Below, piece after piece: positions 32,130 through 39,756 of a stretch of 64,000 nucleotides of DNA. The notes beneath the pieces are model-generated. The model made no database searches, was not told the origin of the DNA, and saw only the letters and a program-made list of their open reading frames with translations. The first letter of the stretch is position 1. Each line of letters opens with the position of its first letter. The stretch lies in the NCBI RefSeq assembly GCF_003610295.1, contig NZ_RAPV01000001.1, positions 5,456,001 through 5,520,000 of the forward strand, in the 5' to 3' direction. The position numbers and the translations under genes are program-made. Source of the DNA: Paraburkholderia sp. BL23I1N1 (GTDB lineage Bacteria > Pseudomonadota > Gammaproteobacteria > Burkholderiales > Burkholderiaceae).

Positions 32130-33179
32130 ATGCAGCTAGGCATGATTGGATTGGGACGCATGGGCGCGGACATGGTGCGCCGTCTGACGAAGGGCGGTCA
32201 GCACTGCATCGCTTACGACGTGCAACCGGCCGCGGTGGACAAACTGAAGCAGGAGGGCATCGCGGGCGCTGCTTCGCTCGAAGACCTGGTCGCGCAACTG
32301 CAAAAGCCGCGCGCGGTGTGGCTGATGGTGCCCGCCGCGGTGGTCGACAAGACGCTTGAGAACCTCGTGCCCTTGCTGGAACCCGGCGACATCGTGATCG
32401 ACGGCGGCAACTCCTACTACCACGACGACATTCGTCGCGGCGCCGATCTGGCGAAGCGTCAGCTTCACTATGTGGACGTCGGCACGAGCGGCGGCGTCGC
32501 GGGCCGTGAGCGCGGCTACTGTCTGATGATCGGCGGCGAGGCCGAGGTCGTGCAGCGGCTCGAACCGATTTTCTCGACGCTCGCGCCCGGTGCGGGCTCG
32601 GCGCCCGCCACGCCGGGTCGCATACCAGGCCGCACGCCAGGCGCCAGTACGGCCGATCAGGGCTTCCTGCATTGCGGTCCGCAGGGGGCGGGGCACTTTG
32701 TGAAGATGGTCCACAACGGCATCGAATACGGAATGATGGCCGCGTATGCCGAGGGCCTGAACATTCTGCGCCACGCCGACGCCGGCAAACACGCGCGCGA
32801 AGCCGATGCCGAAACGTCGCCGCTGCGCCGCCCCGAGCTTTACCAATACCAATTGAATCTCGCCGAGGTCACCGAGGTCTGGCGGCGCGGCAGTGTGATC
32901 GGTTCGTGGCTTCTGGACCTGATAGCAGGATCGCTCGTCAACGACGCCGACCTGCAAAGCTACGCAGGACGCGTATCGGATTCGGGCGAAGGGCGTTGGA
33001 CCGTGGCGGCCGCGATCGACGAAGGCGTGCCCACGCCGGTGCTGAGCGCAGCGCTCTTCGCGCGTTTCAGTTCGCGGGGCGAGGCGGATTTTGCGAACCG
33101 GGTGTTGTCGGCGATGCGGCACGACTTCGGCGGTCACGCCGAGAAACCGGCCGCGCCGGCCGATGAACCAAAGCGCTAA
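32130..33179 (+). CDS. gnd: 6-phosphogluconate dehydrogenase (decarboxylating), short form
   Basis: The 349-residue enzyme has the N-terminal Rossmann loop GMIGLGRMGADMVRRL, the substrate loop VDVGTSGGVAGRERGYCLMIGG, and the catalytic helix GHFVKMVHNGIEYGMM with its Lys. It lacks the long C-terminal domain of E. coli Gnd (468 residues), as in the NAD-preferring GntZ/YqeC-type enzymes. It oxidises and decarboxylates 6-phosphogluconate to ribulose 5-phosphate. A GGAG at 32119-32122 supports the start. The HAD hydrolase gene follows after 22 bases, suggesting one transcript. Confidence 0.93.
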   Translation: MQLGMIGLGRMGADMVRRLTKGGQHCIAYDVQPAAVDKLKQEGIAGAASLEDLVAQLQKPRAVWLMVPAAVVDKTLENLVPLLEPGDIVIDGGNSYYHDDIRRGADLAKRQLHYVDVGTSGGVAGRERGYCLMIGGEAEVVQRLEPIFSTLAPGAGSAPATPGRIPGRTPGASTADQGFLHCGPQGAGHFVKMVHNGIEYGMMAAYAEGLNILRHADAGKHAREADAETSPLRRPELYQYQLNLAEVTEVWRRGSVIGSWLLDLIAGSLVNDADLQSYAGRVSDSGEGRWTVAAAIDEGVPTPVLSAALFARFSSRGEADFANRVLSAMRHDFGGHAEKPAAPADEPKR

Positions 33180-33201
33180 TTCATGGGACATGGGAGCCAC
33201 G

Positions 33202-33906
33202 ATGCAAGCTGATCACGCTACGCCTCACGACGTCGTGTTTCTGTTCGATTGCGATAACACGCTGCTGGACAACGATCATGTACTGGCCGATTTACGTGCG
33301 CACATGATTCGCGAGTTCGGCGAGCAGAACAGCACGCGATACTGGGAAATTTTTGAAGACTTGCGCGCCGAGCTGGGCTATGCGGATTACCTTGGGGCAT
33401 TGCAGCGGTATCGGTGGGAGCACCCGCGCGACACGCGCCTGTTGTTGATGTCATCGTTTCTGATCGACTATCCGTTTGCGAACCGGCTGTATCCGGGGGC
33501 CCTGGATGCGATCAAACACGTATCGAAGCAGGGGCCCGCAGTGATTCTGTCCGACGGCGACGTGGTGTTCCAACCGCGCAAGATTGCCCGCTCGGGCTTA
33601 TGGGACGAGGTCGAGGGGCGGGTGTTGATCTACATCCATAAGGAGCAGATGCTCGATCAGGTGATGGAGTGTTATCCGGCCCGGCAGTACGTGATGGTGG
33701 ACGACAAGTTGCGGATACTGACGGCCATGAAGAAGTCCTGGGGAGAAAGGCTGACTACGGTATTTCCTCGCCAGGGGCACTACGCTTTCGATCCCAAGGA
33801 GATTTCCAGCAATCCGCCCGCGGACGTGACGATCGAGCGGATTGGGGAGCTCGCCGATATCGACGTCAATATGCTTCTGAGCGGCGGGACGGCAGGGGGC
33901 GCTTAG
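33202..33906 (+). CDS. HAD-superfamily hydrolase
   Basis: The 234-residue protein has the HAD signature motifs: FLFDCDNTLLDND with the nucleophile Asp and the acid/base Asp two residues on, VILSDGD for motif II, a Lys in FQPRKIAR, and MVDDKLRIL for motif IV. An alpha-helical cap lies between motifs I and II. It should dephosphorylate a small phosphorylated metabolite; placement after gnd suggests a sugar phosphate, which is inferred. GGGAG at 33192-33196 supports ATG 33202; ATG 33190 is an alternative. Confidence 0.85.
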   Translation: MQADHATPHDVVFLFDCDNTLLDNDHVLADLRAHMIREFGEQNSTRYWEIFEDLRAELGYADYLGALQRYRWEHPRDTRLLLMSSFLIDYPFANRLYPGALDAIKHVSKQGPAVILSDGDVVFQPRKIARSGLWDEVEGRVLIYIHKEQMLDQVMECYPARQYVMVDDKLRILTAMKKSWGERLTTVFPRQGHYAFDPKEISSNPPADVTIERIGELADIDVNMLLSGGTAGGA

Positions 33907-33928
33907 GTTTTCCGCCTTCCGAGGCCCG

Positions 33929-34054
33929 TCAGGCCGGCCCCAGCAGTTTCACCAGCAAGCCGAACACGCCCACCAGAACGGCCACGCCGGCGCACAACAG
34001 CACGAGCGAGAGAGCAAGAATCAGAGGCGTTTTGAGGCGGCTGGGTGTCGACAT
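33929..34054 (-). CDS. 41-residue single-helix membrane peptide
   Basis: Too short for ordinary ORF lists. It reads MSTPSRLKTPLILALSLVLL and continues CAGVAVLVGVFGLLVKLLGPA. The layout is a short basic N-terminus, one long hydrophobic helix of about 25 residues with a Lys near its end, and a tiny tail. A GGAAC lies about ten bases before the ATG at 34054. This is the usual appearance of a genuine small membrane protein, or a stable remnant; no family is recognised. It is convergent with the HAD gene. Confidence 0.55.
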   Translation of the reverse strand: MSTPSRLKTPLILALSLVLLCAGVAVLVGVFGLLVKLLGPA

Positions 34055-34376
34055 GGTGGCCGTTCCGGCAATGGGCGAGCAGGGCAAAACGCGCCAGATG
34101 CGGTCCGCCGTCGCGCATTTAGCATGAAGAGCTTAATCGTAATCACTTAATGCTCGCTTAAAGTCGAGCGCAAGATCGGCGGCCTCGGCCGCGCCAACGG
34201 CTTTACGGCCCACCGCTCCAATGGCTTACAGACACAGCGGTCAATTGAGCGCATGATCCTTGCTTAGGGCTTGTCGCAACCCGGTTCGCTCAAAAGCAGT
34301 CGCGCGCGCAATCGGATGCCCGCCCTCATGTCGCAGGCGATCAAGCGCTGTGCGGCCGGCGGGCCAAGGAAAAATC
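34055..34376. other. Intergenic region flanked by two small membrane proteins
   Basis: About 320 bases. It should contain divergent promoters for the small genes at 33929-34054 (minus) and 34377-34499 (plus). An A/T-rich patch with TTAATCGTAATCACTTAATG at 34134-34153 is the only promoter-like sequence. No RNA structure or longer gene was recognised. Confidence 0.45.
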
Positions 34377-34499
34377 ATGACATCCGCAATCCGGGGCATC
34401 GTGGCGGGCATGGCGCTGATGTTAGGCGCTTCGATATACCTGCGTCAGCTTCGTCTCCTACACCGTCCGGACCGTCGCTGGACCGGCAAGAAACGTTGA
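34377..34499 (+). CDS. 40-residue single-helix membrane peptide
   Basis: The peptide MTSAIRGIVAGMALMLGASI followed by YLRQLRLLHRPDRRWTGKKR has one hydrophobic helix (about residues 6-22) and a strongly basic C-terminus, so the tail should be cytoplasmic. An AAGGA at 34366-34370, six bases before the ATG at 34377, is a clear ribosome site and marks it as a likely real gene. No family is recognised. The next small gene starts 31 bases downstream, so the two may be cotranscribed. Confidence 0.6.
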   Translation: MTSAIRGIVAGMALMLGASIYLRQLRLLHRPDRRWTGKKR

Positions 34500-34530
34500 T
34501 TCGTTCCACATCCTCGAAAAGGGAGGCACC

Positions 34531-34737
34531 ATGTCATCAATACCTTCTCCGAAACGTTCGGCGTCGCCGTTGCGTCAGGCCGATTCGCCGGCCGCCGTGC
34601 GCGACCGGCGCGCCGAACTTGGCCGTGCCGATGAAGCGCGCGCCGAACAACGTGAACGCGACGACGCGCGCAACGACCCCAATGCGAGCAAATGGCGCTA
34701 CCAGCCACCAAAGCGGAACGAGAAAGAGGAGGCGTAG
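34531..34737 (+). CDS. Small hydrophilic, charge-rich protein of unknown function
   Basis: A 68-residue protein with no hydrophobic core. It is rich in Arg, Asp, Glu and Ala (DRRAELGRADEARAEQRERD) and ends KWRYQPPKRNEKEEA. It is probably disordered or a single long helix. AGGGAGG at 34520-34526 is an excellent ribosome site for ATG 34531, which is the best evidence that it is translated. It follows the 40-residue membrane peptide and may share its transcript. Function not known. Confidence 0.65.
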   Translation: MSSIPSPKRSASPLRQADSPAAVRDRRAELGRADEARAEQRERDDARNDPNASKWRYQPPKRNEKEEA

Positions 34738-34839
34738 AGCCTTGAGCTGAACACCAACGAAGCTGCTGTCAACATTCAGTCGAAGGGGTGCTAACCAACG
34801 TTCGGGCAGGCAATCGGATCGACCGCTTCCCAACTGATG

Positions 34840-35112
34840 CTATTGCGCTTTGATCGTGGTGTGGTCGACGACGCCTGCTACGCCAAACAGGCGGGTGACG
34901 TCCTGGAGTGCCGCGGTTCTTTGCTGGTCACGGTGAAGTTCACCCAGCAGCGTGATGCGACCGTGGGAGACTTTGACCTTGATGGCGTTCTGGGGAACAG
35001 CCGCGTCCCACGCTAACCGCGTTTTGGCTTCGGCGGCGATTTGGCCGTCGGTCAGGCGCGTGCTGCCCGCGATATTGCCTGCTCTGTGCGCAGCCGGGCG
35101 GGATTTTGGCAT
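34840..35112 (-). CDS. BON-domain protein
   Basis: The 90-residue protein has one BON domain: LTDGQIAAEAKTRLAWDAAV, then IKVKVSHGRITLLGELHRDQ and a final helix before VAGVVDHTTI. The glycine-rich strand-turn HGRITLLGEL is diagnostic. BON domains bind phospholipid or attach to envelope proteins such as OsmY. This copy has no signal peptide and a basic N-terminus, so it may act in the cytoplasm or have an unusual start. It is monocistronic, downstream of the DadA-type gene but separated by a hairpin. Confidence 0.8.
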   Translation of the reverse strand: MPKSRPAAHRAGNIAGSTRLTDGQIAAEAKTRLAWDAAVPQNAIKVKVSHGRITLLGELHRDQQRTAALQDVTRLFGVAGVVDHTTIKAQ

Positions 35113-35201
35113 GTGGGCTCCATCGAGCTGCCGGGGTTAGAGAACACTAACAGATGCGGGTGGTTTTGCCTTTGGCCGGGCCCATGGACACCAATCTCTG
35201 A

Positions 35202-35233
35202 CAGGCCCGGTGTCCTTGCGGACACCGGGCCTG
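35202..35233 (-). terminator. Perfect 14-bp hairpin after the DadA-type gene
   Basis: CAGGCCCGGTGTCC (35202-35215) is perfectly complementary to 35220-35233 with a four-base TTGC loop. It lies 15 bases past the stop of the oxidase gene and before the BON gene. The stem is very stable. On the minus strand no U-tract follows, and the A-run sits on the gene side, so it may act as a transcript-end stabiliser as well as a terminator. Confidence 0.6.
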
Positions 35234-35248
35234 CGGCGAAAAAATCGC

Positions 35249-36460
35249 CTACTGAATCGCCCCCGCCAAAACTTGCGCCGTCGCTGCCGACAACGTCCAC
35301 CCCAAATGCCCATGCCCGGTGTTATAAAAAACGCCGCGCCGTTTCCCGCGCCCAACCTTCGGCAACATACTCGGCAACATAGGCCGCAACCCCGCCCATG
35401 GAATCACCTTCGAAGTCGACACGTCAGGAAAATAGCGCCTCGTCCAATCCACCAGCGGTGCAATCCGATCCGCGCGGATATCCCGGTTGAACCCATTGAT
35501 CTCCGCCGTACCGGCAACCCGGAACCGATCCACACCGAGCCGGCTCGTCACGATCTTCGCGCTATCGTCGAGCAGACTCACCCAGGGCGCCTGCTGCTGA
35601 CTGACTTCATCGTCGAGACAGACGGTGATCGAATAGCCCTTCACCGGGTACACGTTGACGTGATCGCCGAGCATGGCCGCAAAGTCCCGGCTCTTCACGC
35701 CGGCACACACCACGATCTGCTCAAACGCAAACTGTTGCGGTTCGCCAGCCAGATTCACGCTCAGCGAGAATCGCCCCTCAGCAGGCTGCTCGATCGCCGT
35801 AATCTCCGCGTCGTAATGAAACTCCACGCCGTGCCGCACGCACGCATCGGCAAGCCCGCGCGTGAACTTGTGAATATCGCCGGTCGAATCCGACGGCGTA
35901 AAGAACCCGCCGAAAAAATCGCCCTGCAGCGTGGGCTCGATCGCGTGCAATTCGCTCGACGTCACTGGATTGCGATCCAGGCCGCCTTCGTGCAGCATTT
36001 CATTCACCTTGCTCGCCGCGTCGAATTCCTTGCGTGTCTTGTAGATGTGCAAGATGCCGCGCCGCTCCAGATCGAAGTCGATCCCCTCGCGCTCGGCAAT
36101 CGAAAACAGATGCTCGCGCGCGGCAATCGCGAGCCGCACCGTTTCGACGGTGTTCGCGCGATAGCGCGGAATCTGACGTAGAAACTCGCCCATCCACGAA
36201 TACTTGTGCCACGTGGGCATCGGATTGAGCAGCAGCGGGGCGTCGCGCGTGAGCATCCAGCGCAGGCCCTTCAACACGGTGGCCGCGCTGTTCCAGACTT
36301 CGGCATTGCTGGCGGACAACTGGCCACCGTTGGCGAACGAGGTCTCCATCGCAGCATAGCGATGACGTTCGAACACGGTGACGTCGTGGCCGCGCTGCGC
36401 CAGGGCGTGAGCAGTCGTGACGCCGGTAATGCCGGCGCCGATAATGGCGATTCGTGACAT
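35249..36460 (-). CDS. DadA-family FAD-dependent amino-acid dehydrogenase
   Basis: This 403-residue flavoprotein begins with an FAD-binding Rossmann motif (IAIIGAGITGVTTAHALAQR followed by the ribose-binding Glu) and has the DadA landmarks ETSFANGGQLSASNAEVW and GDIHKFTRGLADAC. It ends with a second FAD segment (NTGHGHLGWTLSAA). DadA oxidises D-amino acids to 2-oxo acids and ammonia at the membrane. A tandem glycine riboswitch in its leader suggests that glycine is the physiological signal, so it may act on glycine or D-alanine as a glycine-detoxifying route; this is inferred. No alanine racemase or Lrp gene is adjacent, unlike classical dadA loci. Confidence 0.88.
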   Translation of the reverse strand: MSRIAIIGAGITGVTTAHALAQRGHDVTVFERHRYAAMETSFANGGQLSASNAEVWNSAATVLKGLRWMLTRDAPLLLNPMPTWHKYSWMGEFLRQIPRYRANTVETVRLAIAAREHLFSIAEREGIDFDLERRGILHIYKTRKEFDAASKVNEMLHEGGLDRNPVTSSELHAIEPTLQGDFFGGFFTPSDSTGDIHKFTRGLADACVRHGVEFHYDAEITAIEQPAEGRFSLSVNLAGEPQQFAFEQIVVCAGVKSRDFAAMLGDHVNVYPVKGYSITVCLDDEVSQQQAPWVSLLDDSAKIVTSRLGVDRFRVAGTAEINGFNRDIRADRIAPLVDWTRRYFPDVSTSKVIPWAGLRPMLPSMLPKVGRGKRRGVFYNTGHGHLGWTLSAATAQVLAGAIQ

Positions 36461-36535
36461 GACATGATCCAGAGTAGTTGAGCATCACCGGTGTCGATTT
36501 CATTTCGAAACCGGCGTCGATGCCCCATCTGTCCA

Positions 36536-36727
36536 TGTACCTGAGAGTTTCTTCCCGTGAGCCTACGCGCGCGATGCAAGCGGTATGCAGGGAATCCCCT
36601 TCGGTGGGCGCGCACGGCGCCGCTCTCCAGATGTTCCAGCTGCGCGGTCCTTTTGCCTGAGAGTTTCCGGGGCGGTTGCTCCGTCGGCGTCGTCACAACC
36701 CTCTGACGATCTCTCCCGCGCTGCATT
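36536..36727 (-). ncRNA. Tandem glycine riboswitch
   Basis: Read on the minus strand, two aptamers follow each other. The first has GCGGGAGAGA (near 36719-36710), CCGACGGAGCAACC and GAAACTCTCAGG (36667-36656). The typical linker CAAAAGGACCG follows, and then the second aptamer with CTGGAGAGCGG (36630-36620), CCGAAGGGG and GAAACTCTCAGG (36551-36540). These are the conserved glycine aptamer elements in the right order. The 3' end lies about 75 nucleotides before the oxidase ATG. No obvious terminator stem with a U-tract lies in that interval, so control may be at translation; a CCGGT/ACCGG pairing is possible there. On-switch behaviour is usual for catabolic targets. Confidence 0.9.
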
Positions 36728-36912
36728 GCAGAACGGCTCGACGATACCGGGCAAAAAACTTCCTCGCAAGTGTTTCCTGTAACATTTCCTGTGAAGCCGC
36801 GCGCAATGCCCATTTTTTATGTGCGGATTTATGCCCGGATTAAAGGCTTGAATTGGCGGCATCGGCTATATTTGGCGGCACTGCCCGACTTCAATTCACA
36901 GAGGAGACCGCC

Positions 36913-37545
36913 GTGCCCGCTGCCACAACGTTGCTCGCCTTCGCCCTTGTCTCGCTCGGCATGGTGCTCACGCCCGGCCCGAACATGATTTATCTGATCT
37001 CGCGATCGCTTTGCCAGGGGCGGCGTGCCGGGCTAGTGTCGCTTGGCGGCGTCGCGCTCGGCTACGTGTTCTACATGTTTTGCGCGGCGTTCGGCATCAC
37101 GGCGCTGCTGTTGACGGTGCCCTACGCGTACGACGCGTTGCGTTTCGGCGGCGCGCTTTATCTCCTGTACCTGGCGTGGCAGGCGGTCAAGCCGGGTGGC
37201 CGCTCGCCGTTCCAGGTGCGCGACCTGCCACACGACAGCCGCCGTAAGCTCTTCACGATGGGCCTCATCACGAACCTCGCGAATCCGAAGATCGCCGTGA
37301 TGTATCTGTCGCTGCTGCCGCAATTCATTTCGCCGTCGCATGGCAGCGTGCTGACGCAATCGATCGCGCTTGGTTGCGTGCAGATCGTGATCGCCGTCAC
37401 GATCAATGCGCTGATTGCCAGCATGGCGGGTTCGATCGCCGGGTTTCTCGCCGGGCGGCCGGTGTGGCTGCTGGTGCAACGCTGGCTGATGGGCACCGTG
37501 CTTGCCGGTCTGGCCGTGCGGATCGCGTTCGATGCGCGCCGCTAA
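36913..37545 (+). CDS. LysE/RhtB-family amino-acid exporter
   Basis: A 210-residue protein with six predicted helices and the LysE/RhtB signature VSLGMVLTPGPNMIYLISRS near the N-terminus, plus GLITNLANPKIAVMYLSLLPQF in the middle. Members export amino acids or derivatives such as homoserine lactone. GAGGAGA at 36901-36907 fixes a GTG start at 36913; the open frame upstream is not translated. It is divergent from the glycine-riboswitch/oxidase unit, sharing one promoter region, so export and oxidation of the same amino acid are an attractive but unproven pairing. Confidence 0.88.
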   Translation: MPAATTLLAFALVSLGMVLTPGPNMIYLISRSLCQGRRAGLVSLGGVALGYVFYMFCAAFGITALLLTVPYAYDALRFGGALYLLYLAWQAVKPGGRSPFQVRDLPHDSRRKLFTMGLITNLANPKIAVMYLSLLPQFISPSHGSVLTQSIALGCVQIVIAVTINALIASMAGSIAGFLAGRPVWLLVQRWLMGTVLAGLAVRIAFDARR

Positions 37546-37565
37546 AGCATGCTAAAGCGCAGATT

Positions 37566-37585
37566 GAAGACTCGCCTGAGTCTTC
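37566..37585. terminator. Perfect 8-bp hairpin between convergent genes
   Basis: GAAGACTC (37566-37573) and GAGTCTTC (37578-37585) form a stem with a GCCT loop, 20 bases past the exporter stop and 69 bases beyond the convergent GNAT stop. No T-tract on either side. Probably a weak bidirectional terminator. Confidence 0.5.
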
Positions 37586-37654
37586 ATCGCGGGCTTCCTG
37601 ATTGCGTATCGTCCGCTTTGAGCATGCATCACGGGCGGCCCACTGGCGCCGCAC

Positions 37655-38182
37655 TCAGAGCGTCTTGTACATGATCGTGGTCGAATCAAGCCGCTCCTCC
37701 AGCGTGTCGCGGCAAAACTGCGGGATCACACCAACAGCCTGGTAACCCAGCGCGGCATAAAGCGGCTCGGCCTTGTCGCCGGTGCGCGTATCGAGCGTCA
37801 GCAGACTGCGCTGCAACTGGTGCGCACGGCGCTCCAGTTCCGTCATCAGCGCTTTGGCGATGCCCTGGCGGCGCAACGCGGGGCGGACCAGCAGCTTGCG
37901 CACCTCGGCGCGGTGACGCTGGTTCGGCATGGTGTCGTAGTCCAGTTGCACAGTGCCGGCGATCGACTCGCCATGGCACGCGACGAGCAACACGAGCCCA
38001 CCTGCGCGCAGCGACGGCAGCACCTTGCCGCTCCAGAACGCTTCACTCTCTTCGACGCTATACGGCAGGACAAAACCGACGCTCGCGCCGTCATGGACGC
38101 AGGCATGCAGCAGCGCGCCGAGTTCGGGCAGATGGCGAACGAGGTCGTCGGCGGAAAAGCTCGTGATGGCGGTTGCGCTCAT
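37655..38182 (-). CDS. GNAT-family N-acetyltransferase
   Basis: This 175-residue protein shows the GNAT fold: a central strand with IAGTVQLDYDT, VRKLLVRPALRRQGIAKALM containing the acetyl-CoA pyrophosphate loop (R-R-Q-G-I-A), and the late motif LDTRTGDKAEPLYAALGYQAVG with the conserved Tyr. It transfers acetyl to a small amine or protein. It starts 12 bases after the stop of the XRE-cupin regulator on the same strand, so the regulator probably controls it. Substrate unknown. Confidence 0.86.
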   Translation of the reverse strand: MSATAITSFSADDLVRHLPELGALLHACVHDGASVGFVLPYSVEESEAFWSGKVLPSLRAGGLVLLVACHGESIAGTVQLDYDTMPNQRHRAEVRKLLVRPALRRQGIAKALMTELERRAHQLQRSLLTLDTRTGDKAEPLYAALGYQAVGVIPQFCRDTLEERLDSTTIMYKTL

Positions 38183-38194
38183 GGTGGCTCGAAC

Positions 38195-38767
38195 TCAGAC
38201 AATGAAGAGGAGGTAGCGGGCCGCGCTGTGCGCGGGCGTGACGAAAGCACTGGGACCGAACAACTGGTAGCGTAGACAGTCGCCGGGTTGCAGGTCGTGG
38301 CTCCGGCCGTCGACGGTGATCTGCAATTGCCCTTCGAGCAGGATCAGATGATGTTCGAGGCCGGCTCTCGGCGACGCGTCGTACGTGATCCGCGCGCCGG
38401 CATCGAGTTCGCACTCCAGCGCCTCGCCGCTCAACGCCTGGGCCGGTGGCGACACGGAGCGGCGCCGGAAGCAGACGCTCGTGTCGGTCCAGACGGTTTG
38501 TGCCTCGCGCGGCACCAGCGGCGCAAAGTCTTCTTCCACCATGTGCATGAGGCGCGACATCGGCAAGCCGTAGGCGACGCAAAGCTTGCCCAGTACGCTC
38601 GCCGTGGGGCTCACGGCGGCGTTTTCGAGGCGCGACAGGGTGGCGCGGCTGATGTTGCTGAGCTTCGCGAGATCGTCGAGGGACCAGTTGCGCTCGGCGC
38701 GCAACGCGCGCAGACGCTGGGCGATGCGACGGTCGATGACGTTGTCGTCAGGTTGTGTTTTTTTCAT
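38195..38767 (-). CDS. XRE-family regulator with C-terminal cupin
   Basis: The 190-residue protein begins MKKTQPDDN and has an N-terminal helix-turn-helix (LDDLAKLSNISRATLSRLEN), followed by a small cupin domain (LEHHLILLEGQLQITVDGRS, then DLQPGDCLRY). Cupin-XRE regulators such as PuuR sense a small ligand in the barrel and repress neighbouring metabolic genes. The ATG at 38767 is right after a T-rich tract. An imperfect palindrome directly upstream is a likely autoregulatory operator. It is the first gene of a two-gene unit with the GNAT gene. Confidence 0.88.
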   Translation of the reverse strand: MKKTQPDDNVIDRRIAQRLRALRAERNWSLDDLAKLSNISRATLSRLENAAVSPTASVLGKLCVAYGLPMSRLMHMVEEDFAPLVPREAQTVWTDTSVCFRRRSVSPPAQALSGEALECELDAGARITYDASPRAGLEHHLILLEGQLQITVDGRSHDLQPGDCLRYQLFGPSAFVTPAHSAARYLLFIV

Positions 38768-38788
38768 ATTCGGGAAATTATCTCGAAT
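38768..38788. promoter_or_regulatory. Likely operator of the XRE-cupin regulator
   Basis: A 21-base imperfect palindrome (ATTCG...CGAAT, eight of ten pairs match around a central T) ends immediately upstream of the regulator ATG. Its position over the leader would block transcription or translation initiation. The surrounding sequence is A/T-rich, against the high-GC background. Confidence 0.5.
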
Positions 38789-39004
38789 ATGGAAATTCGT
38801 CAACGGCGCAAAAAATGCGGATGCCGACGTGTGGACGTGTTCGGGGCGCACCAGACCATGGCGGAGATAGGTGCACCGCGAGCGACCGGGGCGTTTATCA
38901 TAGTGGCCACAATCCAAAACCTGCCGCCCGGCTATGCAACAGGGCTGTGCATCGATCAGGCACACCTTCCACGAGACCCGGCGGCGCCTGCCGCGACATC
39001 CTCT

Positions 39005-39709
39005 ATGAACTCCACTCCCGACGCTGTTTCCCGTCCCTCCATCCGTGCGTTGACTTTGCTTGAAGGGCGCGTGCTGGGCGTGCTGGTCGAAAAACAGCAC
39101 ACTGTGCCGGACAGTTATCCGCTTTCATTGAACGCGCTGACTTTGGGCTGCAATCAGAAGACCGGCCGCGCCCCCGTGATGAACGCGACCGAAGCCGAAG
39201 TGCTTACCGCCGTCGACGGATTGAAGCGCCTGAGCCTGGTGATGGAGGGCAGCAGCAGCCGCGTGCCGCGCTTCGAGCACAACATGAACCGGGTATTAGG
39301 CTTGCCGAGCCAGTCGGCTGCCTTGCTCACCACCTTGCTGTTGCGCGGCCCGCAGACCGCGGCCGAGTTGCGCCTGAACAGCGCGCGCCTGCATGGATTT
39401 GCCGACATCTCGTCAGTCGAGGCGTTTCTCGACGAACTGGCTGCCAACGATCCGTCGCGGGTAGTGAAGCTGGCCCGCACGCCGGGCGAGCGCGAAAATC
39501 GCTGGATGCATCTGCTATGCGGTGAGGTCAGCGCAAGCGAGCTTGCCCAGCCGGGCGAGGAAGATGAGGCGGTGCCGTTGTCGGCGTTCGAGGCGATAAA
39601 GGCTGAACAGAAGCGGCTTGCCGATGAGGTGAGCCGGCTTCAGGCAGTGGTGCGGCGCATGGCCGCTGAATTGGGAATGGAAGTTGAAGAGCCTGGTGCA
39701 GGCGGTTGA
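39005..39709 (+). CDS. YceH-family (DUF480) protein
   Basis: A 234-residue protein with the DUF480 winged-helix pair: LTLLEGRVLGVLVEKQHTVPDSYPLS (kept short here as the key motif EKQHTVPDSYPLSLNAL), NQKTGRAPVMN, a second helix-turn-helix LRGPQTAAELRLNSARLH, and a C-terminal coiled coil (EAIKAEQKRLADEVSRL). YceH is widespread in proteobacteria with unknown function. A frame is open far upstream, but ATG 39005 is where family sequence begins; the ribosome site is weak. It is divergent from the XRE-cupin gene. Confidence 0.87.
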   Translation: MNSTPDAVSRPSIRALTLLEGRVLGVLVEKQHTVPDSYPLSLNALTLGCNQKTGRAPVMNATEAEVLTAVDGLKRLSLVMEGSSSRVPRFEHNMNRVLGLPSQSAALLTTLLLRGPQTAAELRLNSARLHGFADISSVEAFLDELAANDPSRVVKLARTPGERENRWMHLLCGEVSASELAQPGEEDEAVPLSAFEAIKAEQKRLADEVSRLQAVVRRMAAELGMEVEEPGAGG

Positions 39710-39718
39710 AGCATTCCT

Positions 39719-39751
39719 GGTTTTTCGCGCGCTGCGAACGCGCGAAAAACC
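39719..39751. terminator. Strong bidirectional hairpin
   Basis: GGTTTTTCGCGCG (39719-39731) pairs perfectly with CGCGCGAAAAACC (39739-39751) around a seven-base loop. TTCC and GGAA outside can extend the stem past one mismatch. T-rich and A-rich arms make it suitable on both strands. It lies between the convergent yceH and mipA-like genes and is the best terminator candidate in the window. Confidence 0.75.
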
Positions 39752-39756
39752 GGAAG

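Noticed and set aside
35202..35233. Hairpin as a repeat or attachment site
   Set aside because: It is a simple gene-end stem with no partner copy seen in the window, so it was kept as a terminator candidate.
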